Shown piece by piece: positions 8,427 to 17,076 of a stretch of 64,000 nt of DNA (positions are counted from its first letter, which is position 1; the number at the start of each line of letters is the position of its first letter). Under the pieces are notes generated by a model. The model was not told where the DNA came from. It did not search any database and saw nothing but the letters and a program-made list of their open reading frames with translations. The stretch is from Lachnospiraceae bacterium (lineage in GTDB: Bacteria > Bacillota > Clostridia > Lachnospirales > Lachnospiraceae). The position numbers and the translations under genes are program-made. Where the stretch lies: positions 171,606 to 235,605 of the forward strand of contig CABJBM010000007.1 in NCBI GenBank assembly GCA_902363835.1, given 5' to 3'.

Positions 8427-11400
8427 TTAAAGACCCTTTTTATTACCTACTGCATATTTGGGTAATTCGTTTTTCCCATAATCAACTAACATGGTCTTAC
8501 ATGCAGCCAGGGTATTCGCATTAGCGTCTCCCTGAACATTGAAAGCAACATCTAAATTAACTACAGGCTGCCTTTCAACAGTCTTAATATTACTGAAGTC
8601 ATACTTAGGTGTGACAATATTCGGCATAAAATTCTGTCTAAGTTTTTCCGCTCCTAATGAACTATTACCCAATTCCCACAACTTCTTAACCATATCATTT
8701 GGAAATACAGTGTCTCCACCAACAGAATTGAGAACAGTACCATCTTTGGTCACAATTATTTCAGGCCCATCTTCATTGACCAATTTTAGTCCAGGTTTAG
8801 AATTTTGTGTACCATTCTTGTATCCTACGGTAATCTTACGCTGTTTTACCTCGTCATAAGAAAGTAACCCACCTTCCGGTACTCCTTCATCATTAACATA
8901 ATAATAACCATTTTCAGACTTCGATTTGATCGCCATATCAGTAGCCATAGTGCCATCGGATTTAAGATAGTATTCTTTACCATCTGCACCTTTCCTCCAA
9001 GTGGACTTCACCATCTGCCCATTTTCCGGTTCAAAATATCTCCACTGACCAGTAGAATCGTCCCAACCAGATTTCATATATCCATCTTCGTTAAAGTTAT
9101 ACTGCTTACCGCCGATAGTATAGACTCCATCTGACACATAATCATCATTGGAATTACCATACCACCAACCCTTAGAGGTCTTCTGCCAACTACCGGAACC
9201 TGTTACATCTTCGAATGAATTACCTCCACCAGTAGCAGAAAATCCTTGCATTGTACTAACCATTTCAGTCAACTTTGAAAGGTCGATACTTGCAATATCA
9301 ATGTTAATTTGAGAGATTGCATCGCCTACGGCACTCTGGAACATATCCACTGCTGATGAAGCGGAATCCCATGGTGAAGTTAGTTCATCAGTCATAGTTA
9401 TTCCATAGTCTGTACCATATTTTGTTAGCGTATTGTAGACAATTTGATAATCCTTCTTCACTTTGCCCAAATAATTTTCTATAACTTTATGCTGTTCATC
9501 GGTACTGGACTTTAGTGTTTCAAGTTCTTTATTTTTAGAATCCTCAAATTCCTCTGATTGTTTATCCAGACTTTCAAGTGTTTGGTCGAAAGCATAATCA
9601 GCCTGTGTCTTAGCCAATTCTTCTTTTGCGTCAGCCATATCTTTTTCAAGTTGTAATCTCTGAGCGATATCTTTTCTATCAGTAGACAGGGATAGTTCAT
9701 CAATTTTAGCTTGTAGGTTAGATATGTCTTTTTGTTTGCCGTTAATTTGGTCAAGATAATCTTGATAGTCTTTTTCCGTCTGCAATGCTTCTTTCTTAGC
9801 AGATATCAAATTCTTCATATCATCAATTTCTGCTTGAATAGCATCATATCGAAACTGCAAGATTGCGTCCTGTGCTTCTTTTGTTGCACTTACCGCTGAC
9901 AACTGTGCACTAGAATACTCATTGATTCTCTCGGTATATTCTGCCTGTGTAAGAGTGCCATTTGAATATGCTTCTTCTACGGCTTCAATGGCTTCTCCAT
10001 AATTAGCAACTTCCTGTTTTGCGTTTCCAAGCTGTTTCCCTAATAATGCAAGTCTGGTAAGACCCTTTGAAGTCTCCATACCACCATCTATAAGACCGTC
10101 ACTTCCGATTAACTCTAACATGGAACTGATTTCATTATTTACTCTACTGGTAGCATTAGTGATTTTTTCCAGTTCCTCGAATGGCAAGTCAATCATAGAT
10201 TTACGGAAATCATTCATATTAGAAACAACATCGTTCATGGAATTATTTACATCAATTAATTCCTCGTTGTATTTTCTCCATTCCTGACTTCCTACTTTAA
10301 TAGCCTTACTACTTACTGCATTATGTAATTCATCACTTAAGGTTTTATACTTATTCTGTAACTCATCATATATTCCCTTTTGCTGGTCAATTAAATTCTC
10401 ATAATCGGTGTTAGAGATTTCTTCCCCTAAATCCTTTTGTAATTCAATAAGGCTCTTATTATAGGAGGAATATTTCTCCATGAGTGATACGAGACTGTCA
10501 AAGTCATTAATGATATTATCCAATTTGGATTTTGCCAATTCCTTCATGGATCTTGTAACATCGTCAATCTTATCTCTGAGATCTTCGGCTTTGTTGTACG
10601 CTTCCTGATAACCTTTTACATTCTTTGCGACAACTTCATCAGTAATATCTTCAATCTCCAAAGCACCATTTTTGATTTTATCTATGTATGTAGGAGAAAG
10701 TCCATATGAATCGGCTTCTGCTTGATATGCGTCAGCTTGTACTTGCAACGCCTCAATCTGTTTACCCATTTCAGATATTGCGGTATCTGTAAGCGTATTT
10801 TTCGGTTTCCAGTTAGACACATCATTTAATTGATCTTGTACTTTTTCGACATTCTTCTGCGATTGCTTTGCTTGAACATCTATCCAATCAAATCTAGTAG
10901 GATCTTTCTTATTTTTATCTTTACTACCCCCGGCTTTACTGGCATTAGGCCCATTATATGTAGCCTTTTTGTAATCGTCAGCATTAAATTTAACACCATA
11001 ATCAAATGTACCGTCTGCTATACCTTCAAGTGTTTTCTGGGCTTCACTCAATTCTGCCATTGTATTATTGTTTAGCATTTCAGCAGCCATTGTCAGTCCA
11101 GCAACTACAGGCGCACCCAATGATGGATTGGCTAACTGTGCTGTACTTTTGGCGATAGCTGAATTAATACTTGAAAATGCAGACTTCGCCCTAGCCAACT
11201 GTTCCAATGCCGACGTACTTGCACCAGCAGCATTAGCAAGAGCAATTACCTGGTCAATATCACTGGCAGTATCAATTTTAATGTCGTTGACTGATAACTT
11301 TTCTAATGCTAATAGGGACATAGCCTGTTGAGATACACCGGCCGCAACCCCTTCATTTACAAAAGCATCAACTTCAGACATAGTAGCGTTTGCCAAGTCA

Positions 11401-14400
11401 TCAGATGCATTTTCATTATAATACTTTTCAGCAGCTAATTTTTCATGGGCCATCGCAACACGGTTTGCCACTACCTCTTCAGCATTAGCAACGCCCATGT
11501 TTTTCAGCATAGAAGCAATCATACTAGCGTTTTCTTCCGTGTAACCTTTTAATGCTAGTTTGCTATCAATCCATGTCGTAGTTAGGTTATCAAAAGCGGA
11601 TTGTGCACCTTTTACATCTTTCGGAGAATTGGATACTGTTTCAATGAAATCCGTATAAGCTTCGCCAAGCTCACCAAAGTTATCTTGGAATTTCTTATCA
11701 TTTAATAATCCATAGTCGAAAGGCTTTTTATCCTTCATACTGGTCATTATATTGTCAAGAGATTCAAAACCTTCAGACATGGAATTAATGCTTGCTATAA
11801 CATCTTCTTTAGAAACAGGCAGTTCTACATTTTTACTTTGCTCAATATATGCTTTTTCTGCTTCGGTAGCTGTTTTGGCTCCTTGTGCAATTTCAAGCCA
11901 TCTATCAATTTCTTCCGGGGTATTAATGCTATTGGCTTCAAAGAAGTTCGTTTCGTCTTGACCAAACTTACCCTTTGCCGATTCAATGGCACTGTTATAC
12001 TTTTCAACTAAATCATCGGTGTCAACCGTAAGATTAAAGCGTAATTTATTTGCATCTGTATCAGACAGATTAAGCTGAGAAATGATCCGATTCAAAATGT
12101 CATTATACTGTTTTGCATATTCTGTTACGTCTAAGTCCTTTGCATTAAGAGCAAATAAATCATTAATTCCACTTTTAATTTGTGGATCATCTGAAATACT
12201 TTCAACCATTCCAATGATTGAAGCCTTAACACCTGTTGCATTATTCTTCAAATCCTCTGCACTAAAATTATCTTTGACATAATTATCAACAAATGATTTT
12301 TGTGCATCGGTCAATTCACCATAGCCATCTACTAACTGTGGAATCTTTTGTAGATAACTGTCAATATATGTACCATCCAAAGACTTCAATTCACTGTCTA
12401 AGGTCTGCCACTCCTGAACATACATTTTGAGACTTCTTGCTTGTTCAGATCTTGGATCAATACCAGCTTTTGAAAGAATATCGTCCATGTTTTTTGCAAA
12501 TACACCGATATTTCTCTCCATAAATCCTTGTATATCTAAATCCATATCTTCATCTGCAACGTCAAATCCAAAAGTCTTTAACCAATCACTCTTGCCATAC
12601 ATTTTTTCAAATGGGCGAGAATTAGTGTAATCATAAAATGCCTTAACTGACTCTTCATTAAACAGCTTTGCAGCCTCAACTCCGAATCGTGTTGCCTGTC
12701 CAGATACCGTATCCAATCTGAAATTACCAGATTTATCATAAGGACTTCCAATTCCATACAGATCATCTCTTTTATTGACCGCATCTGCACCAACAGTTTC
12801 CAATTTGTCGGAAGAAGTTTCTTTCTCTAACTCTAACTGTCTTTCTCTTTCAAGTAGTCTGATTGTTTCAGATAAAACGGTGTTTTTATTTACTATGGCT
12901 TGATTCTGGTCATCGTAACCTTTTACAATAGACGGATTAATATCAACAAGTTTTTGAATAAGACCGTGGTATTCGTCCATCTGTTCATTTGTAAGGGAAA
13001 CATTGTTACCATAATCATCGACACCTTTTGATAACTCTGTAAATCTGCCAGATAAGCTATCAATAGCTTCTTTCTGGTTATTATACTTATTTATGGACTC
13101 ATCAATCGACGATCTAATTTGACTTGCGGCTTCGGCGGTTTCTTCCTTAATCTTTTTGATGTGGTTCTCATACGTCGTAAAAGCCATTATACCGGCTGTT
13201 ACACCAGTTGCCACCAATACAAAGGGATTCGCCATTAGCGTAGCCCAAAGCCCTTTTAAGGCACCTGTGAGCGTTGTGGTTGCTACTGTGGCTGTTCCAT
13301 TAGCTGAAACAAGGCCCATTGTAGATAATTTGGTTACCGCCTGGGATTCTGTTAATCCTTGATTCATTAAAATCTGTATTCTTTGTGCATTTGTAAGATT
13401 AGTCGTAGAAAGCAGTAATTTTGTCTGGGAGGTACTTAACCCACTCGTCAGATCAAGTAACTTCTGCATACTCGAGGTTGCATTTACCGTTTTAATTACT
13501 TCCAAAGCTTCAGAAAACTTCGTTAATTCAAGAGCCGTCTTTCCAATGAGCAAAGATAACTGTTGAAATGTATATAATGCTCCTGCTGTCCCAAGTCCTG
13601 TCAAAGCACCTTTTAATAAACCTGTTTCACTTGTAAAGTCTACAACAGATTTAGTGGTGTCTAGTATGGAGGCATATAATTCTTTGCTGATTGTAGTAGA
13701 TGCTAAATCTTCCATACTAGCTTTCAGGGAGTTTGTCTTTGATTCCAGACTTTCCAAGTAGTATCCGAACTTTTCCTCTGCGGTTCCTGCGCTATTAGCA
13801 GCCACTTCAGTATATTCCGTCACCTTATCCCAATTTTCCATTAAGACTAAGAAATTCTCTTGCTGTCTTACTCCGGAAAATGCTTTAGCTATGGCAGCCT
13901 GTTGTACAGAACTGTATGATCCCCATGAGCCAGCAACGTCATCTAATACATCTTGAAAGTTTCTAAATTCTTGATTACTGTCTCGTAATTTAATTCCAAG
14001 TTCATTCAAGACAATTTCTACATTCGAAATATCCTCAATTTCACCATCGTCACCAACAATTGAAAGTTTGCTGTCTTTTATGTCTCGCATTCTTGAAAAG
14101 ATGGTTTTATATGACTCTCCTATGCTTGACATTGATTTCTGCGTAACTTCACCTACTGTCGCAATCATACCGATGAGCCTATCCATGCTGACATTCGCAA
14201 TATTAGCAGATTCGGACGTTCTGGACATTGCTTCTGCTAATCCTGCGGCATCCGTAGCACTTTCCAGATCCACCGCCGAAAGCTTATCTACCACCCTAGC
14301 CACATCATCAACAGCAACCTTATAGCCTTGCATAGCCGATGTGAGATACTTGGTACTATCTGCACTGTTTAAATTCGATACCTTGCTTAAAACCATGGAA

Positions 14401-14930
14401 TCTTTTATTAATTTATTCGTATCATCAATAGTATGACCTTGACGCAACCATGCATCAGCAGCGTTAGATACATCAGTTGTAATGGCTCCCAAAGTCTGTC
14501 CCATATCATTATACTGGCTCATTAATCGCTTTACAGATTCATAGGATTCACCCGTTGCCATTCTCAATGAGGTGGCTGCATCGTCTAAGGCTTTAACTGT
14601 CTCAATGGATTCTTTACCAGAAGCAATTACTTTATGAATAGCATCTTGAAGTAAATTAGCCATGGTATAAGTACGAAATGCGTCTTCTAAGGTTGAGCCA
14701 AACTGCTGAAAAACAGAGTTGCCTACTCTTACTCTAGCATTAATATTATTTAGTACATTTTCAAGTTCTTTTACATTCTTTGTATCAATCTCACCTATTT
14801 TAAGGCTAATATTTCCTTTTCCACTTGCCAAAATCATTTTATTTAACTTCAGAATATCACTGATAATTTGTTTTTCACTAGCTGTTAGATCCAAACCAGC
14901 CAATAATTCTATATCTACATTACTACCCAT
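8427..14930 (-). CDS. Tail tape measure protein, 2167 aa
   Basis: This is the longest gene of the window and sets tail length in siphophages. The TP901-type core is visible in the first 400 residues (SLRMATGESYESVKRLMSQ; MSSIGESYKTIFSRM; AIAKAFSGVRQQENF). A hydrophobic stretch around residue 560-580 (ANPFVLVATGVTAGIMAF) and long coiled coils from about 1340 to 1840 follow. Near residues 1913-2020 lie choline-binding-type repeats (GWWYGN, GQWRYFEPENGQMV), unusual for this protein and perhaps used to touch the cell wall. At about 0.15 nm per residue the tail would be roughly 300 nm. Start ATG 14930 after GGAGGG. Confidence 0.95.
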   Translation of the reverse strand: MGSNVDIELLAGLDLTASEKQIISDILKLNKMILASGKGNISLKIGEIDTKNVKELENVLNNINARVRVGNSVFQQFGSTLEDAFRTYTMANLLQDAIHKVIASGKESIETVKALDDAATSLRMATGESYESVKRLMSQYNDMGQTLGAITTDVSNAADAWLRQGHTIDDTNKLIKDSMVLSKVSNLNSADSTKYLTSAMQGYKVAVDDVARVVDKLSAVDLESATDAAGLAEAMSRTSESANIANVSMDRLIGMIATVGEVTQKSMSSIGESYKTIFSRMRDIKDSKLSIVGDDGEIEDISNVEIVLNELGIKLRDSNQEFRNFQDVLDDVAGSWGSYSSVQQAAIAKAFSGVRQQENFLVLMENWDKVTEYTEVAANSAGTAEEKFGYYLESLESKTNSLKASMEDLASTTISKELYASILDTTKSVVDFTSETGLLKGALTGLGTAGALYTFQQLSLLIGKTALELTKFSEALEVIKTVNATSSMQKLLDLTSGLSTSQTKLLLSTTNLTNAQRIQILMNQGLTESQAVTKLSTMGLVSANGTATVATTTLTGALKGLWATLMANPFVLVATGVTAGIMAFTTYENHIKKIKEETAEAASQIRSSIDESINKYNNQKEAIDSLSGRFTELSKGVDDYGNNVSLTNEQMDEYHGLIQKLVDINPSIVKGYDDQNQAIVNKNTVLSETIRLLERERQLELEKETSSDKLETVGADAVNKRDDLYGIGSPYDKSGNFRLDTVSGQATRFGVEAAKLFNEESVKAFYDYTNSRPFEKMYGKSDWLKTFGFDVADEDMDLDIQGFMERNIGVFAKNMDDILSKAGIDPRSEQARSLKMYVQEWQTLDSELKSLDGTYIDSYLQKIPQLVDGYGELTDAQKSFVDNYVKDNFSAEDLKNNATGVKASIIGMVESISDDPQIKSGINDLFALNAKDLDVTEYAKQYNDILNRIISQLNLSDTDANKLRFNLTVDTDDLVEKYNSAIESAKGKFGQDETNFFEANSINTPEEIDRWLEIAQGAKTATEAEKAYIEQSKNVELPVSKEDVIASINSMSEGFESLDNIMTSMKDKKPFDYGLLNDKKFQDNFGELGEAYTDFIETVSNSPKDVKGAQSAFDNLTTTWIDSKLALKGYTEENASMIASMLKNMGVANAEEVVANRVAMAHEKLAAEKYYNENASDDLANATMSEVDAFVNEGVAAGVSQQAMSLLALEKLSVNDIKIDTASDIDQVIALANAAGASTSALEQLARAKSAFSSINSAIAKSTAQLANPSLGAPVVAGLTMAAEMLNNNTMAELSEAQKTLEGIADGTFDYGVKFNADDYKKATYNGPNASKAGGSKDKNKKDPTRFDWIDVQAKQSQKNVEKVQDQLNDVSNWKPKNTLTDTAISEMGKQIEALQVQADAYQAEADSYGLSPTYIDKIKNGALEIEDITDEVVAKNVKGYQEAYNKAEDLRDKIDDVTRSMKELAKSKLDNIINDFDSLVSLMEKYSSYNKSLIELQKDLGEEISNTDYENLIDQQKGIYDELQNKYKTLSDELHNAVSSKAIKVGSQEWRKYNEELIDVNNSMNDVVSNMNDFRKSMIDLPFEELEKITNATSRVNNEISSMLELIGSDGLIDGGMETSKGLTRLALLGKQLGNAKQEVANYGEAIEAVEEAYSNGTLTQAEYTERINEYSSAQLSAVSATKEAQDAILQFRYDAIQAEIDDMKNLISAKKEALQTEKDYQDYLDQINGKQKDISNLQAKIDELSLSTDRKDIAQRLQLEKDMADAKEELAKTQADYAFDQTLESLDKQSEEFEDSKNKELETLKSSTDEQHKVIENYLGKVKKDYQIVYNTLTKYGTDYGITMTDELTSPWDSASSAVDMFQSAVGDAISQINIDIASIDLSKLTEMVSTMQGFSATGGGNSFEDVTGSGSWQKTSKGWWYGNSNDDYVSDGVYTIGGKQYNFNEDGYMKSGWDDSTGQWRYFEPENGQMVKSTWRKGADGKEYYLKSDGTMATDMAIKSKSENGYYYVNDEGVPEGGLLSYDEVKQRKITVGYKNGTQNSKPGLKLVNEDGPEIIVTKDGTVLNSVGGDTVFPNDMVKKLWELGNSSLGAEKLRQNFMPNIVTPKYDFSNIKTVERQPVVNLDVAFNVQGDANANTLAACKTMLVDYGKNELPKYAVGNKKGL

Positions 14931-14945
14931 TATTTTCCCTCCATT

Positions 14946-14979
14946 TAAAAAGAGCGGACAGTATAAACCGTTCGCTCTA
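14946..14979 (-). terminator. Terminator between neck-like gene and tape measure gene
   Basis: AGAGCG pairs with CGCTCT with an inner AACGG/CCG pairing, followed by TTTTT on the minus strand. It overlaps the stop of the upstream gene, so the tape measure gene must be reached by readthrough or another promoter. Confidence 0.75.
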
Positions 14980-15480
14980 ATATACTTCTTCTATTCCGTT
15001 TTTTGTCAGCTTTACACTAAAAGGCTTGTTGACCTTTCTCTTGTATGCTTCTATCCCATTCTCAATGAAGTGGGTTGCCTCTCGGTATCCAAAATATGGC
15101 ACATCGGCAAATGAACCATGTGTTTGCCAACCGTCATTAATTAATATTGCAGTATCGGCATCAGAGCCATCAAAACCCTTATGTATCGCTCCGTCGTCAA
15201 AATGAATACCGATAGACAGATTGCTTCCACTTGATGATATATCAATTCTCACCTTATCATCTATATAAAGCGAATTATATAGGTTGTAAGTTCGTCTATA
15301 CACAACAGGAGAATAACTGTCATATACAGCGTCAAGCTCGTACTGGATACAATCTGCCAATGTTGCAGCATGACGCTTTATTTCGTCTGCCATGGTCTTT
15401 CCATTCTTCATTTTGAGTTTGGATACGTCGAGATTTTTTAATCTATCACGAATACTTTTCATGACATTATCTTGTCCCAA
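14977..15480 (-). CDS. HK97 gp10-like minor tail/neck protein, 167 aa
   Basis: Features typical of gp10-like tail completion proteins of clostridial phages are visible: an N-terminal helix, then DAVYDSYSPVVYRRTY-x-L-x-x-S, strands, and a C-terminal F-I-E-N-G-I-E-A-Y helix. A second protein with the same Y-S-P-x-x-Y-R-R motif is coded at 57422. The protein would sit at the head-tail join or tail end. The gene overlaps the upstream gene by 22 bases. Start ATG 15480. Confidence 0.65.
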   Translation of the reverse strand: MGQDNVMKSIRDRLKNLDVSKLKMKNGKTMADEIKRHAATLADCIQYELDAVYDSYSPVVYRRTYNLYNSLYIDDKVRIDISSSGSNLSIGIHFDDGAIHKGFDGSDADTAILINDGWQTHGSFADVPYFGYREATHFIENGIEAYKRKVNKPFSVKLTKNGIEEVY

Positions 15481-16253
15481 TTTTCCATGAGAACATTAAA
15501 AGTCTCAACATTTTCAACATATGTAACACCAACTATGGCTTTAGCGATACACAATTTTTCAATATCAATATAACGACCCCAATTCCGTCCAATCTCACTC
15601 AACATATCGAGTACATTACTTTTAATTTCAATTCCATTAGTTTTTAACATAATAATAACGTCAGCTTCAAAAATGCTTATTGTGCTTAAACGTTCCAACG
15701 TATTATAAAGTCTTTTTTCGATTAACACATATTCTCTCTGGGTGATATCAGTAACAACTGACACCATTCTGTCAAACAACTTATTGCTGATTCCAAGGAA
15801 AATCTCATCATCATTCTTATTCTTTTCCAGTTCGTCATATATTGATATAACCATATTTTTAAAACTTGCTTCATAATTTAATTTACTATTTAATTCCACA
15901 TCTGGAACAGAAATCGGATTTTCATCAAAAATTTTATCAATTTTATTCTTATCCTCTTCATTCAGACCTTGACGAAATTTAACAAAATTCTCCATTTCCT
16001 TTTCATATGAATATCTACAATCCTCTAAATGAATTTTATCAATCAAATGAATGAATCCGGCTTTCAAATTACTCATATTATTAATATATGCATCCACCCA
16101 ATGTACTATATGTTCTCGTACAACATCATCATTAGCAGCAGAAACTAATGCGTCAAGTTTGAACGCACTTAACAATAATCCTCTTTCATTTTCTGGTAAA
16201 CCTCCTAATATTAAAGCCACTTCTTCCATGTTATATGTTTTCTTGTTTTCCAT
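15459..16253 (-). CDS. Unknown 264-aa protein with tape-measure-like C-terminus
   Basis: No family is recognised for the first 200 residues, which are helical (LPENERGLLLSAFKLDAL; DVVREHIVHWVDAYINN). The last 60 residues resemble a piece of the tape measure protein coded downstream: both read W-G-x-Y followed by I-A-K-A, then V-x-x-x-E-x-F-x-V-L-M-E-N-W-D-K. The LMENWDK string is identical. It holds the place where tail assembly chaperones usually lie. Start ATG 16253; ribosome site weak. It may be a scaffold or chaperone for the tape measure, but that is inference. Confidence 0.6.
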   Translation of the reverse strand: MENKKTYNMEEVALILGGLPENERGLLLSAFKLDALVSAANDDVVREHIVHWVDAYINNMSNLKAGFIHLIDKIHLEDCRYSYEKEMENFVKFRQGLNEEDKNKIDKIFDENPISVPDVELNSKLNYEASFKNMVISIYDELEKNKNDDEIFLGISNKLFDRMVSVVTDITQREYVLIEKRLYNTLERLSTISIFEADVIIMLKTNGIEIKSNVLDMLSEIGRNWGRYIDIEKLCIAKAIVGVTYVENVETFNVLMENWDKIMS

Positions 16254-16260
16254 AATTTAA

Positions 16261-16446
16261 TTAATTCTCCTTCTTATCATTAATAATTTCGATATCCCTG
16301 TATCCATTTTCATACAACTGTTCCATCGTATAATCATAATCACCGACATCGCTTAACTTCTGCAAATATACGGTAGACCAAACTACCGCCACTACGGCAT
16401 AAATATAATCATCATATTTGACACAATCACCTTTATTTAATTTCAC
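16261..16446 (-). CDS. Unknown 61-aa protein
   Basis: MKLNKGDCVKYDDYIYAV opens a short beta-rich protein that looks like an SH3-type or KOW-like barrel (VKY-x5-AVVAVVWSTVYLQKL). It has a good GGGGA site upstream, and its stop lies seven bases before the next start. The role is unknown. Confidence 0.55.
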   Translation of the reverse strand: MKLNKGDCVKYDDYIYAVVAVVWSTVYLQKLSDVGDYDYTMEQLYENGYRDIEIINDKKEN

Positions 16447-16524
16447 GCAATCCCCCTTTTCTTTATGGTTGGGATTTCATACCCTAGAATATATATGTTC
16501 GAGTTATCAACTCGTTTCTTCTGC

Positions 16525-16683
16525 TTATGGGATTTTAATTGAATCAGATAGTGGCTTTTCGCCTAAGATTTTTAAAATATGATTAATGATTGATAATTCC
16601 TTTAGATTTGTTGTTTCGTAATATCTATCCTTAAAACTTGTAATAATATACTCACGTTCTTCATCATTAAACTGCTTATTCGT
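16525..16683 (-). CDS. 52-aa protein with apparent ACG start
   Basis: A frame of 53 codons follows a strong AAGGAGGGG site whose last bases overlap the stop of the upstream gene. The codon at the right distance is ACG (16683), and no ATG, GTG or TTG occurs in the frame near it. The sequence then reads NKQFNDEEREYIITSF and ends KPLSDSIKIP, a helical acidic protein typical of small phage genes. Either ACG is used or a point change has destroyed an ATG start. Confidence 0.5.
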   Translation of the reverse strand, partial: TNKQFNDEEREYIITSFKDRYYETTNLKELSIINHILKILGEKPLSDSIKIP

Positions 16684-16685
16684 TG

Positions 16686-16898
16686 TTACCCCTCCTTTAG
16701 AATTTCATCAACTGTCTTTATAAATTTGCCATTCAAGAAATCATGTGTTCTTTTAATCTGTTTGGGAGTTATTTTACTCTGCCCTTTTAACCACTTTATA
16801 CATCTTGAATATTCGCATCCAATATAATCCGAAAAATAACGAGTTGTGATTCCGTTTTCTTTCAAATATTTGTTTACAACTTGATTTAATGTATCCAT
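16686..16898 (-). CDS. Small helix-turn-helix protein, 70 aa
   Basis: The protein contains NGITTRYFSDYIGCEYSRC then IKWLKGQSKITPKQI, a Cro/C1-type helix-turn-helix with the second helix around residues 28-37. It is likely a DNA-binding regulator. The gene starts at ATG 16898 after AAAGGAGA and comes first after the terminator of the RNA polymerase gene, so it may regulate the tail transcript. Confidence 0.6.
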   Translation of the reverse strand: MDTLNQVVNKYLKENGITTRYFSDYIGCEYSRCIKWLKGQSKITPKQIKRTHDFLNGKFIKTVDEILKEG

Positions 16899-16985
16899 TG
16901 TATTCTCCTTTCCGGGTTCATTATTTATATAAAAATAAATCGGCTATCCTCGATGTCCTCTTCCCTATTATCAAACGGTCGATTT

Positions 16986-17032
16986 TAAAAAGGAGTGCGA
17001 AAAGCCTTATAAATCAAGGGTTTTAAGCACTC
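16986..17032 (-). terminator. Terminator of the RNA polymerase gene
   Basis: GAGTGC pairs with GCACTC, with an inner AAAACCCTT/AAGGCTTTT pairing, followed by CTTTTT on the minus strand. Confidence 0.75.
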
Positions 17033-17076
17033 TCTAAAAATTCGATTCTCCTAATTATTATAGAACAAATATAACA

